Source: Kingdonia uniflora (taxonomy: Eukaryota; Streptophyta; Magnoliopsida; Ranunculales; Circaeasteraceae). Taken from it: 64,000 bases of DNA. Under the pieces are notes generated by a model. That model had not been told where the DNA came from, made no database searches, and saw only the letters and a program-made list of their open reading frames with translations. Where the stretch lies: NCBI GenBank assembly GCA_014058105.1, contig JACGCM010002568.1, forward strand, positions 744,001 to 808,000, written 5' to 3'. Made by a program: the position numbers and the translations under genes. Shown here piece after piece: positions 32,105 to 43,069 of the stretch; the stretch's first letter is position 1; each line of letters starts with the position of its first letter.

Positions 32105-32879
32105 TTTTATGGTGTAAAAAACTATTCTGTAAGTGGAGGGGCATTTTTCGGTGCTAGCGCAACTCGACCTCGCTTCTTTGGTCAGAACTCCGCAGGTCTG
32201 CCATGGAATCATAATGTGATATAGGTGAAGGGTGATTGCCTTAAGAGAGATGACAAAGAAACCATAGAACTTCTCATTAGAACTGTAAAACAAAGTAAGT
32301 ATAACCATGAAAAATATATGAGATTGATAGCTGAATTTTTGCGATAGCAAAATGTTCGTTGATGTCAATGTTTTGCATTTTATAGGTCCTAAATCGTAGG
32401 TGAAGAAGAAATAATCATTGTTGGATACAGTTGCACAAGAGGAGACAGAGCTCGAGGCTTTGCTGAAAGATCTTGGTATTAGTTGAAAAAAGTATGTTAA
32501 CAATCGTCTTGACAAAGTTCTAAAATCTTAGTTGACAAGGCTAATGACGAGTGCGGACTGCAGAAAGAAGAAGGGGACTGATGGGGAAAGGCGAGTAAAC
32601 TTGCCTAAGGCCCCTGTAGCGGAATGCACAGGATTACCTGAGTCCGCCATATCAAGCAAACTAGCTCAAACATTCCTCAAAAGGTAAATGATAAAGTGTC
32701 CTTCGGCTTCTAGGACCACTGGAAGTGGCGAGGTCAGAGATAAAAGGAAAAGGGTTGAACCTAAGACATCGGGGGTGAAGGTTGTAGAAGATTGACCTGT
32801 GGTGGAAGATGGTTGGAAAGAGGTAGAGGAAAAAACCAGGTTGGCAGCTCTCCATGGGATGGAAGAGATGAGCATAATG

Positions 32880-32970
32880 GTATGTTCATAAATTTAAATA
32901 TGTTTTGTCATGGATTTTATAATATGATTCGAGCTAATTGATAAGGTCGATTTTTATTTTATTTTTGCAG
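32880..32970 (+). other. C aORF intron (91 bp)
   Basis: Starts GTATGTTC, ends TATTTTTGCAG. The E copy has GTAAGT...AAATAG at 48021-48073 in the same place. Joins EMSIM to AARLMKGICLGVEEE. Confidence 0.75.
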
Positions 32971-33405
32971 GCTGCTAGGCTAATGAAGGGAATATGCCTC
33001 GGGGTTGAGGAGGAGAGGGCCGAGCTGAAGAGGAAGAAGGTCGATCTCGAAAGAAACGAAGCTCGATTGAAATCTGATTTAAGTAAGGAGTGGAAGCGGC
33101 TGGAGGCCTTGAAAGTTTCCCAAGTAGTAGAGATCAATAAGCTTCAGGGGGAGGCGAGAGTAGATTTGAAGGAGGCGATAGCTGAGCGTGACAGGCTTGA
33201 GCATTACCTTATCTCCAAAGGGTATTCTGAAGATGAGGTGGACGCCATTAGGGCCGACACCTATGTGGAGGAGGATGAGGGTGAAGAGACTGAAGATGTT
33301 GCTGTTGGCGTTACGGATGGGCTAGATGGTGTGTCTCCCTAGACGGTGAGAAATAACCAAGGGGATGACAAGGAACGCCCATAGTTGGAGAATGAGAAGG
33401 AAAGA
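32971..33405 (+). pseudogene. C aORF coiled-coil exon
   Basis: AARLMKGICLGVEEERAELK, heptad-like Glu/Lys/Leu repeats, ERDRLEHYLISKGYSEDEVD and an acidic tail ADTYVEEDEGEETED, then DGLDGVSP and NNQGDD. One TAG at 33340. The same motif order is present in E (48074-48487). Confidence 0.8.
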
Positions 33406-33514
33406 TAATGTGATAAAACTATGATTGCATAAATATTTGAGAATGTTTGTAAACTATGTATATATTTTGGATAAAATTTTGTAAGCTAAGTTACTTTCGT
33501 AAACCTTGTTGTAA

Positions 33515-33616
33515 AAATTTAAGGACCTATGCCTCAGAATAAAAGATTTAGAGGTTGAGCTTGTTATAGAGAAAGAGACAGCAACGTCCCTATTGTCTTC
33601 ACAAACAGTGTTGTAG
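33515..33616 (+). pseudogene. C aORF 102-bp exon
   Basis: 34 codons, KDLCLRIKDLEVELVIEKET. Ends before GTTAGA (donor); the acceptor AG has become AA. The E exon 48609-48710 is also exactly 102 bp. Confidence 0.75.
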
Positions 33617-33969
33617 GTTAGAATAGAGCAAGAAATATTTTATTTGTACGCTTTATTAATATAGAGGTACAAAGTAATAGATAGAGTGTAGAGACCGACC
33701 AAAACTCGTTACCTCTTTAGGTATAGACGACACTGGAATGGTGCATATAAAAGATGTTAGTCTTTGGCAAACAAAAATATATAAAATGTGTACCTTAAAC
33801 TTAGAAGTATATGTTATGGAGCATTCATCCGAGATTGTACTTCGACCTTAACTCCAAAAGTAGTTTTACACAGTAGATGTCAAAAAATAAATATATTGTT
33901 AGAAGTGAGTCATAAGTAGTGATTGAATGTTCTGAATCGAACTTGATATAATATAATTGCTATGTGTAG

Positions 33970-35330
33970 GTCGAATTGGAGTCAGCTGACTTACGCGAAG
34001 ATGAAGCTCATCAATCTAACCATGAGTTTGAAGAGGAGTTCAATAAAATAAAAGAGGCGAATGAAGTGAGGGAAGATCAACATGTAAAGGTCCACTTCAA
34101 GTTTATTGAGGCAAAATAGACTGTTGTCGACATGACTTGGCAGATCGAGGAGAAGGATGCCAAAATTGAGAAAGGGTAGAAAGAGCTCGAGGGTTGAAAG
34201 AACATGTAGCAAAACTCAAAAGCCAAAACGATGTATTGGTGGTAAAGAGCAAGGAAGCTGACATGGCTCGTTACTGCATACATGCTCTAGAAAGATCGAA
34301 GGATGGTTTAAATCGGTCAATGGCTGGTTTGTGAAATGATCTGGCCAGGAAAACTCGTTACCAAGAGAAAATTCGATCTGATCTGGCGAATAACAGGAGC
34401 AAGATGGGGCAATTGAAGTAGAAATTAGCCGATAAAGATAACGAACTAAAGGGAGCCCGAGACGATTTGTCTGCATCTAAAGTTGCAGCCGAACAATTAA
34501 CTGCAACTTTCTCTGTAAAAGTGTAATGAGTTGAATGAGAGAGTGGCTTAATTAAAAACCAATTTGGCGCAGGCCAATTCGTGTGTCAGAAACATTGAGG
34601 CTAGCGAGCGCTCAAAGAAGAATAAAAATGATGTCAGAGATTATCTTGTTTAAGGTGATGTTATTAGTCTGTCATCTCAAATAAGAGAGTTAAAGGGGGA
34701 TGTTGCTCGAATTTAAGGGCATGCGCATAAAGAAGTTGAGCAATTACAAGAGTATCAAATAAAGTTGGATGCTACTCTTATAAGGGAAAAAGTGTTAGAG
34801 CGTGCAATCAGAGGAAAGGAGATTGTGATAAAGAATAAAGAGGAATTGTTAAAGGAAATTCCAGATATGGAAGAACTGAACAAGGAGATCGAGGTACTTC
34901 GTGCTCATGTAGTTCATTTGGAGGTGATTAATCGAGCTGAATCAGCTAAAGCTGATGAAAAATCTGTAAAGAACATTACTTTTATAGATTTAATGAAAAG
35001 AGAACTGACAAGTCAGAAAGCTCGGCATAAGAGGTTAGAAGATCGCCTTTAGAGGTTGAGGACACTATTCTCTCACTCAGCTGTAACTCCGGCCTGGCAT
35101 TCAGAATTGCTAAAGTCGGTGATTACTTATTTGGTAGAAGAGGTAAAAGGACTTAAGTTAGAAAGAGATACCTTGTTTGACTATATGTCAGTAAAGGGAT
35201 GTATCTGTAAGGTTGATATAGATCGAAGAGATTGTATGAGTTCCATGGGGACGGATCTAGGCCTTTTATCTTATGAATTGATAGAGCAGGGCAGGATCGT
35301 TGAGATTGCACAAGCTTGAGATTTTATGGC
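33970..35330 (+). pseudogene. C aORF last exon, long coiled coil
   Basis: Begins after TATGTGTAG with VELESADLREDEAHQSNHEF. Coiled-coil blocks follow: LKSQNDVLVVKSKEADMARY, KEIEVLRAHVVHLEVINRAE. It ends with DYMSVKGCICKVDIDRRDC and YELIEQGRIVEIAQA. Same order as E and as B's antisense fragment. No membrane segment or signal peptide seen. Confidence 0.8.
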
Positions 35331-35439
35331 TAGTTGACCTCCTATTATAGGGGAAAGCATAGCTGACATCCCAATAACATAATATAATCTATTGTAGTGC
35401 TTGTGCATAAGCCTAAAAAGAAATAATATGTTGTAGACA

Positions 35440-35990
35440 TGTTGAGAGATGAAAACTAGTTTTACCTTTGCTTTATCGTATGTCTTGTTGAGCTCTTTGA
35501 TTGAAAATTAGTATCACCTTCGTTTTAATCTTGGAGTTGAGTTGAATCAGTCAAACTGGCATAACCTAAATTTAACTGGTAGAATGTCGCAGACATATTG
35601 AAAGAGATAAAAGCTAGCTTTACCTTTACCTTATCTTATGTCTGGTAGAGTCCTTTGATTGAAAACAAGTGCTACCTTGTTCTAATCGCAGGGGATTTAG
35701 TAGAATCAGCCAAACCAAGAATATTCTTAATTTAACTAATATGATGTCGTACACATATTAAAAGAGATGAAAGTTAGTTTTACCTTTATCTTATCTTATG
35801 TCTGGCAGAGTTCTTTGATAGAAAACAAGTGCTACCTTGTTCTAACAGTAGGAGATTTAGTAGAATCAGCCAAACCAAGTGTATTCTTGATTTAACTGAG
35901 ATGATGTCGATTGAAAGCTAGTATTATCTATGCTTTAATCTATGTATTGTCTATGAAGTAGAAAGATGTATGGAGAAAAACTTGTAAGTT
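35440..35990. repeat. 160-bp tandem repeat of element C
   Basis: GAGATGAAAACTAG at 35444, GAGATAAAAGCTAG at 35604 and GAGATGAAAGTTAG at 35764 give a 160-bp period. Related core to the E (114 bp) and B (54-59 bp) repeats, with an AGCTAGTTTTACCTTTGCTTT-like box. Confidence 0.9.
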
Positions 35991-36087
35991 TCATTGAATT
36001 CTAAAAAAGAATTTACATTGGATGGAGATGGAAATATCACTTCTGGAATGAAAAAGGGGTAAAACTGAAATGGATTAGTGAGGGATT

Positions 36088-37275
36088 TTAACGATAATAT
36101 CAATTCAGTCGCCTAGTGTTCCAAGGATTTGAAATGTGGACTCCCTCTTTGGTCATGAGGTAGTATTATCCCAGGCCTAAGAGACCTGTGATAAGGAATG
36201 GACCCTCCCAATTGTCTGCTAGTTTCCCAACATGAGGCTTTTTACAGTATGGAGGTATTTCTCTATGGACCAGATCATTGATTTGGAAGGTACGGCTTCT
36301 GACTCGTTTGTTGTAAGAACGGGCCAGTATTTGGTAATATCTACCAAGGTTAGCGACGACATGTTCCCTTGTTTCATCGATCCAATTGATGTTGCAAGCC
36401 AATTCAAACTAATTTTCCTCGTCAGTTAGCTCGTAATCTCTAACTGGATGATGGTATTAAGAGGTAATGACGGCCTTGGTGCCATAGGCAAGGAGGAATA
36501 GAGTACAGTCTGTCGACTAACATGGAGTGGTACGATATGCCAATAAGACATGTGGAAGTTCTCAAACCCAATTTTCATTTTTTTATTAGTATAGCCTTTT
36601 CTTGTGCTCATCCATGATAGTTTTATTGGTGATTTCGGCTTGGCCATTGCCTTGAGGGTAGTAGGGATTGGATGGTGAGTGAATGATGTTGTGTTGGTTT
36701 AGAAAAGTCATGACTATTTTTCCAACAAATTGGGGACCGTTGTCGATAAGAATTTTGTGGGGGAACCCAAACTGAGTGACGGCGGTTACCTGGAGAATTA
36801 GGAAATTTGCCGACAAGGTCGAGTACCCATCATATGAATGGCCAAAATACCTTGCTTGAATGGAGTTTGAGTGCGGGGGCGTTGATCATATTTCTATGAT
36901 GTTGATTTACGTCACATTTGCGTGAGTACTCTTTTGCTGCTTGTACATGCCAGGCCAGAATACTCCATGTGTAATGGCTCTATTTGCCAGTGATTGACCT
37001 GCGGGATGGGAGCCACAAATCCTTTCATTTAAATTACCGAGCATCTCGTCCGCTTTCAGTTTGGAGAGGCACTTGAGGTAAGGCCCAGTGATTGAACTGT
37101 GGTATAAGGTACCATTTCGATTGGTGTAGCGCTTTGAGTTATCAATTAGTTGTTGGCTCTCCTTTGGATATGCGGCAAGTGGTTCTTCACATTTGTTGTA
37201 GACAATGAGATAAACTAAGAAAGGCTTACGCCAATCGTCGTCTCCCCCTTTATCACCCCTGTGTTGATCGTGCAT
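36088..37275 (-). pseudogene. Element C integrase with internal deletion
   Basis: H2C2 part SKRYTNRNGTLYHSSITGPY and LANRAITHGVFWPGMYKQ (37200-36920), then WVLDLVGKFPNSPGNR near 36860-36790. This jumps to QFGFPHKILIDNGPQFVGKI, missing about 130 bp that in E encode the TNYYTIWVEVVSL region. GNGQAEITNKTIMDEHKK keeps the third acidic residue. The C-terminal domain ends RLN, stop, YYR with TAA at 36088-36090. Confidence 0.85.
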
Positions 37276-37388
37276 GCAAAAATACGATCAATGCTAGGGG
37301 TTGAAATTACTTCGATCTTGAGATATCGAGCTTCTGTACCTAAGACCCCGGCAAGATATGCCAAGGAATTGGCGTTTATGTTTTCTTC

Positions 37389-38237
37389 TCAAGGAAGATT
37401 ATTGAGAGTTGCTTGCATAAATTTGCTCATCCTATCTATAACGAGGGCTGCGTATTCGATCATCTTGCCATTCTCCTTGTATTGCTCAGAGTAATGGTGA
37501 ATAATGAGTAGTGAATCTGTGTAAACTGAGAGCTCGGGGATGCCGAGCTCGAGAGCGAGATCGAGTCCGTGAATGAGAGTTTTGTACTCGATGAAATTGT
37601 TTGAGGCCTTAAAATCCAAACAAATTAATTTCTCAATTATGTCGTTGGAAGGGGTGATCAATACGATTCCAATTCTTGACCCTGCGGATTCTACTGATCC
37701 ATCTGTATGAAGTCTCTACACTTTCCATGATATCCATTCAAATCATTCACCAAATGCTTTGTAGGGTGGATCTTTTGTAACTTCCCATTCAAGTTCAGGA
37801 TCGTGCTCCTCCCACTCGGGATCTTTCACTGGAAAATCCGTGAGGAAATTGGCAATGGCCTAGCCCTTTTGGGAATGACGTTGTTCTAGCTTGATATCAT
37901 GTTCTCCCAAACTGACTGACCATTGTTGAATTCTCCTTGATTTTTCTTTCTTGGATAGAACCTCCGAAAGTGGAAAGTTAGCCATGACTTTGACAAAATG
38001 AGCTTGGATGTAATGCTTGAGCTTCTGTGAGGTATAAACAAGAGTGAGAAGAAGTTTCTTGATTTTAGAGTACCTTGTTTCATCTAGAATGAGGGTTTTG
38101 TTGATGAAGTAGACTAGTTTCTCGATTTTCCTTTTAAGTCGAATGAGAACCGTGCTGAGAGAAGTATCTATAACTGCTAGGTAGATATTCAATTCTTCAT
38201 TATCTATTAGGGTACTCATGATAGGAAACTTCCCCAA
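37389..38237 (-). pseudogene. Element C RNase H and archaeal-type RNase H
   Basis: FPIMSTLIDNEELNIYLAVI, LIRLKRKIEKLVYFINKTLI and the tail SVSLGEHDIKLEQRHSQKG (38237-37860) form the first domain. IEKLICLDFKASNNFIEYKT, LIHGLDLALELGIPELSVYT and DSLLIIHHYSEQYKENGKM (37661-37389) form the second, with FIEYKT at the usual catalytic Glu and DSLL at the Asp. Confidence 0.85.
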
Positions 38238-38239
38238 GT

Positions 38240-39250
38240 AGGTTTTGAGGTCCTAAAAGGCTGCTTCGCATTCTCATGTCCATTAAACCTCTGCATTCGG
38301 CTAAACTTTTCTTCGTTTGGTAGAACCGCGGAGTAAAAGGAACAGCCAACGATTGTGGTCTGAATATTTTGAAACAAAATTGTTGATAACGGCAATCTTG
38401 ACGGCAAGATTCTAAACATCTTTTGTTGTGTTTGGAGATGGGATGTCGGGAGAGCCCGAATCTGATCTAGATCTGCCTCAACCCCCTTCTTCTTAATGAG
38501 GTAGCCTAGAAATAGACTTGAATGTACTCTGAACTGACACTTATCAGGATTAAGACGCATCATATAAAATTAAAGAATGTTGAATATTGTATTGAGATCT
38601 GAAATGTGATTGATGAACTGTATGCTTTTGGACAAGAGATCGTTAATGTAAACTTCCACAACTTTCCTAAGCTGTGCTTTGAACATAGTAGTCATTAAGC
38701 ATTGATAAGTTGCACCCGCATTTTTGAGTTCGAAGGGCATGACTTTGTAACAATAAAGCCCTCTTTAAGTGATGAAAGTGATTTTTCTTGATCTTCGCCC
38801 AAGAGTAGAATCTGATTGTATCCCAAAGGAGCATCCATCATAGATAGAAGTTCATGACCTGCTATAGAATCAAGGATCAGATGAATGCTGGGATGAGGGA
38901 AACTGTCCTTTGGAGTATGTTTGCTAAGATCAGTGAAATCCATACAAACTCAGACATTCCCATTCTTCTTTGGGACAGCGACGATGTTGGATATTCAATA
39001 TGGATACTTGGCTTCTAGAATCAATCCCACTTTGATCAATTTCTTGTTCTCCATGTTAACTTCTTCCCGAAGTTACGGTGACAGGCAAATCTATTTCTAT
39101 TTGACTACCGTGGCGCTGATGTTGATGGCCAATTTGTGACATGCTTTGGCCAGATCAAACCCAGGCATTCTTCGAAAGTCTACGGAAAAACGTCTCGATT
39201 TAATTGTAAGAACTGAATGAATGCATTTTTTTTGTGTTGAACCAGCTTAG
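38240..39250 (-). pseudogene. Element C reverse transcriptase
   Basis: MDFTDLSKHTPKDSFPHPSI, motif A LLSMMDAPLGYNQILLLGED, then after a frameshift YKVMPFELKNAGATYQCLMT and VVEVYINDLLSKS (about 38665-38620), where YxDD has Asn for Asp as in B. The open tail MMRLNPDKCQFRVHSSLFLG runs to 38216. Confidence 0.85.
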
Positions 39251-39444
39251 TACCAATAAAAGTACCTCTGCTAGGTCCATCAATGTTAATGTATTTGGTT
39301 GGCTCTTCCCTGGAAGGCTGATCATCGGGGTGATCAACTTTCTGTAATTACAATACAGTATATCTGTCTGAGGTATCTAGAATTGCAAAAATGGTATTTT
39401 TGCAAGCTCAAGAATGCTTTTAACTACCTCTGACCTTACTGATA

Positions 39445-41229
39445 TCCCGGGCTAGTGATTGCTTAACTCAGGCAAAAGTTTGGCTTCTTTGTCTTGAGTT
39501 GTGAGATCGCAACATTCTGATAATCTCCTTCACTTGAATCTGTTAAAGTTGGTGATCTGATTGATCTCGATCATGTTTTTGTGGTGCATATGGTAGAGAT
39601 GCTTTTCCTCAGCTTGATTTTTGACCTAGACAACTTCAAGCTGCTTCTTATAGCTATCATCCTTGTATGATTCCAGGTCGACAATATATTCAAACATTCG
39701 TCCCTCCTTGAAAATGTACTCGAGCAACCTCTATAAAGCATAGCAATTGTCAGTAGAATGATGGCTTACCTTATGATGCATGCAGTACGGTTGGCTCTCG
39801 ATTGGTTCCAATGGTTGGGAAAGGCGGTAGAACTTATCCTTTATGAGGATTAGAAAAATGGTGGATATTTGAACATTCATCTTTGGGAGGATCGGTTTAA
39901 CTTGTGATCCGCCTTTCCAAGGGTTGTTGGTATTTCCCTTGGCGTGCTTTTGGTCACCCTGGTTCTCCATTGGTTTAGTGGTTCAATCTGTTGATAGACC
40001 TTTCGTAGAAAGGATGGATTTAGTAGATTTATGCCTTTCAGACATCATCCTTTCTAGGTCGATACAACTATTGACCTTGGTAATCATATCCTTCAAGGTA
40101 GTAGGTTGGTTGAGAAAGAGGTATTCTTTTGTTTTACAGTCGATTTGGAGTGCGTTGGTAAAAGCAATAACAGCTGTTTTTTGATCGAGATTGTCCATTT
40201 TATGTGTGAGCTCCAAGAACTTCTTTGCAAGTGCCTCGAGCTTTTCTCTGTGGGATTGATTGAGACTGATAAGAAAGTGCAAATTTTCTTCTTTGTCTCT
40301 ATTGTGAGCATATGCCTTGATAAATTATTTCTCCAGCTGGTTGAATATGTATATGGGGTCTTCAGGTAGAGAGTAAAACCATCAGAGTGATTCCTCTTGC
40401 AGACTTATGGCAAACAGATGGCAAAGAATGTGGCTGAGATTAGAGTACAACCCCAATGAATTGTAGTATTGTATAATATGCTCCTTTGGATCGGTATCCT
40501 TGTATTTGCAAATTTTTGAAGTATGGAAACCTTTCGGAATATCAATATCGAATAGTTCTTTGGCAATCGAGCTTCCTTGTAACTTGGTAAGGTCATCGGC
40601 AGTGCCCAAAACTTGTGCTTGGATCAACTACTTAATACGCTGGTCCATATGCTATTTTATGATGTGGTAATCGGTCGGTTGAGTGGTTTGACGAGGAGGT
40701 TGCGGATTATCATTACCGGTACCTTCACTCAAATGATCTTGTGCTGGAACTCAAGACTGTGATCTTTGTTCCTCCTCTTAATGTACAGAACATCGGTGAC
40801 CTCGGCTGATCTCAGACTGAACCTCACCCCCCAAATGAATGGAAGGTTAGGGCTCATTCAAATATTCTAAGAAATAGCTTTGCTGGTGGTTCCTTGAGGT
40901 CCCAATCTTTCCCGTACAGAAACCCGAGAGGCTTTTGGCACCTGATCATGGTCTCGTACTGGAGGAGCATGTTGAATGATCAGTAGAGCTTACAGGGCAG
41001 TCTGTATTATTGTTATTTGGTCTTCATGTCGTTTGAGTCCAGTCAAACGAGCTTGTCGTTCGGTATCGAGCTCCATCTCATAGAGCTCTCTGTCAAGAGT
41101 TAATTGTTACTCGAGCTCGTTGCGTTTCTCTGTTTCAATGTTGAGATTTGCCCGTAGCTCTGTAAGTATTTTCGGCTCAACTGAGGGATCGAGCTAGATT
41201 TTTGTTACTGGTCGTCTGAAAGTGACCAT
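39445..41229 (-). pseudogene. Element C gag; protease deleted immediately after
   Basis: ATG at 41229. Gag core FDIDIPKGFHTSKICKYKDT, then LISLNQSHREKLEALAKKFL and LNQPTTLKDMITKVNSCIDL. Knuckle YCMHHKVSHHSTDNCYAL (about 39785-39731), then LEYIFKEGRMFEYIVDLESY. Near 39445 the sequence passes from LLPELSNH straight to RSEVVKS, skipping about 330 bp that encode the protease in B and E. No DTG motif remains. Confidence 0.8.
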
Positions 41230-41287
41230 GATTAAAATTTGTTGTAGAGTGACTGAATGCCTTAGGATATTATGGAAAAATATTTCT

Positions 41288-41305
41288 TTCCCACAGATGG
41301 TGCCA
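41288..41305 (-). promoter_or_regulatory. Element C primer-binding site
   Basis: TGGCACCATCTGTGGGAA on the minus strand, two bases inside the LTR. Confidence 0.85.
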
Positions 41306-41307
41306 AA

Positions 41308-41923
41308 TGTAATGGTCTAATTTCGAAAACACGAAGTAGCCTGAAATTACCTCTTATACCAAAGACCTATAACAAAATCTAATTGAAAACTATAAATGAC
41401 ATAGGTGCTTAGCGTGGAAAACCTATCAATAGGTTAAAAAACCACGACCTCGGGTTGAGGTTTTTTGTAATAGTGGTATTTATTGCTTGATACTGATATC
41501 TTATTATAAGTGATCTTTAGACTTAGAAATGCTTGATCTTGTGAATAAGAAGTTTGAAGTTTTGGAGAATTTAGAAAATATAGTCTTCCTAGTGATTTCT
41601 CTTGTAATCTTCCGGTTTCTGTCTCTTCTGGAACATTTTCTTTATATAGGCCTTTCCCATAATTCATCATCGTACTGGAGTACGTTTTCCAAACAATGTT
41701 GTTGGTGGCGGTTAACTGTGTAACTTCTGATTTTGAGAGAGACAGGTGGCTTTGACTTATTCAGGTTTTTCAGCTTGAGCTCCGCCCAAGTTTCTTGTCA
41801 GTTCGTGGAATATGTGGCAATATTGACTGGTAAAGTTGTATAGAGAATGCGTGAGTCTGACATGGAGGTAGTTCAAACTGGAGACTGATTGATTTAGGTA
41901 AGATTGTGGGGTAGGCCCCTACA
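41308..41923 (-). repeat. Element C 5' LTR (616 bp)
   Basis: Minus strand TGTAGGGGCCTACCCC...AGACCATTACA. TATATAAAG box near 41640-41649. Followed by AAAGC, the target duplication, and the rest of B's integrase. Confidence 0.92.
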
Positions 41924-42679
41924 AAAGCAGTTCCTCTTTGTCAAACTAGTGAAGAAGAGGTCATCTCTTTTATTTCGGAACACATTATTACGCAGTTCGG
42001 ATGCCCCCACCTAATTTAGATCGATAACGGGCCGTAGTTTGATGGATAAATGGACGTGGCCTTCCTCAACAAACACAATATCATTCATTCCCCATCCAAT
42101 CCATAATACCCACAAGGAAATAGATAGGCTAAAATTACCAACAAAGCAAGAGTAGATAGACTCAAGAAATGACTTCAATCACAAAGGAAAAGAAATTGGA
42201 TACCGGAGCTTCCTCACGTTTTATGGTCATGCCGTACTACTCCAAGATAATCAACTTGTTGTTCCCCCTTCCTACTGGCTTACGACACAGAAGCCATCAT
42301 TCCAACAAAATACCACCATCCTATCAAAGATCATGAGCTAACAGGCAAAGATAATAAGTTCAAATTTCCCTGTAATATGAACTAGATTGAGGAGACCTGA
42401 GCTCAAACTATTGCCAACCAAGGTCGATATCATCATATGTTGGCCAACTCGTATAACAAAAGAGTCCACAGCCGTAAGTTCCAAATCGACAATCTCGTCC
42501 TCAGAGAAATCCCACAGAACAGAAAAGAAACAAATGCTGGAAAGCTCGCCTAAATTAGGGAAGGTCCTTTCCTCATTATTGGCCGCACTAGCCTTGGATC
42601 ATACTGCCTCATGAAAGAGAAAGGCGTCCGAATCCCAAATCCCTAGAACACTAGGAGATTGAAACGATATTATCGCTAA
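41924..42679 (+). pseudogene. Element B integrase part 3, after the C insertion
   Basis: AVPLCQTSEEEVISFISEHI and FGCPHLI, stop, IDNGP carry the second catalytic Asp. In YPQGNR, stop, AKITNKA the catalytic Glu is Lys. LPHVLW and NKRVHSRKFQIDNLVLREIP follow, ending RRLKRYYR with TAA at 42677-42679, the same terminal peptide as C and E. Confidence 0.88.
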
Positions 42680-42779
42680 ATTTCTAGTTTCTTCATTACT
42701 GATATATTCTTATTCTTTACATTCCAAAAGTGAGATTTTGATTTCCAACAGTGTATATTATATTTTACTAAATGAAAAC

Positions 42780-43060
42780 TTCTAATTTTTTTCCCAGATT
42801 ACTCTCTACTGAAGTAGAATCTACTAAATCTTATAGATTAAAGCAAAGGTAATACTAGCTTTCAATTGCCCATTTATGCATATATTAAAGATTAAACCAA
42901 AGGTAATACTAGCTTTCAATCGCCCATCTATACAGATATCAACGATTAAAACAAAGGTAATACTAGTTTTCAATCAATGATCTCTACTATCTACAAGACA
43001 CAAAATAAAGCAAAGGTAAAATTGTCTTTTATCTCTTTGCATGTCTACAAATACATCAAC
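42780..43060. repeat. 54-59 bp tandem repeat of element B
   Basis: CAAAGGTAAT-type boxes at 42844, 42898, 42952 and 43011. Same core as C and E repeats in reverse orientation, as expected from B's opposite strand. About 100 bp of unremarkable AT-rich sequence separates it from the pol stop. Confidence 0.88.
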
Positions 43061-43069
43061 AATTGTTTA

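Larger units (their letters stand above)
30372..35330 (+). pseudogene. Element C antisense gene (aORF), multi-exon, 5' end interrupted by D
   Basis: Plus-strand gene opposite to C's gag-pol, between the 3' LTR side and the 160-bp repeats. Exon-like blocks: 30372-30533 (RELEYAHFFYKEFFCKLV), 30855-31310, 31526-32430, 32520-32879, 32971-33405, 33515-33616, 33970-35330. The 31526 block holds YGLSLPLSNLAKGIMNLLGA, which resembles the plant family described as Putative gypsy type transposon. The rest is mostly acidic/basic coiled coil ending YELIEQGRIVEIAQA. Element E carries the same block order. Stops (for example at 31781, 33340, 34132) make this copy a pseudogene. Confidence 0.75.
22652..41923 (-). 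mobile_element. Element C: family I Tat-like gypsy element, carrying element D
   Basis: Right end is a complete 5' LTR (41308-41923), left end a truncated 3' LTR (22652-23161). Flanks GAAGC (22647-22651) and AAAGC (41924-41928) form a 5-bp target duplication with one transition. Minus-strand order: LTR, PBS, gag, (protease deleted), RT, RNase H pair, integrase, 160-bp repeats, antisense gene on the plus strand. D sits in the antisense gene. Confidence 0.88.

Noticed and set aside
31979..32515. 178-codon minus-strand frame
   Set aside because: It is antisense to the conserved aORF exon of C and has no counterpart in E. The plus-strand frame shows the homology.
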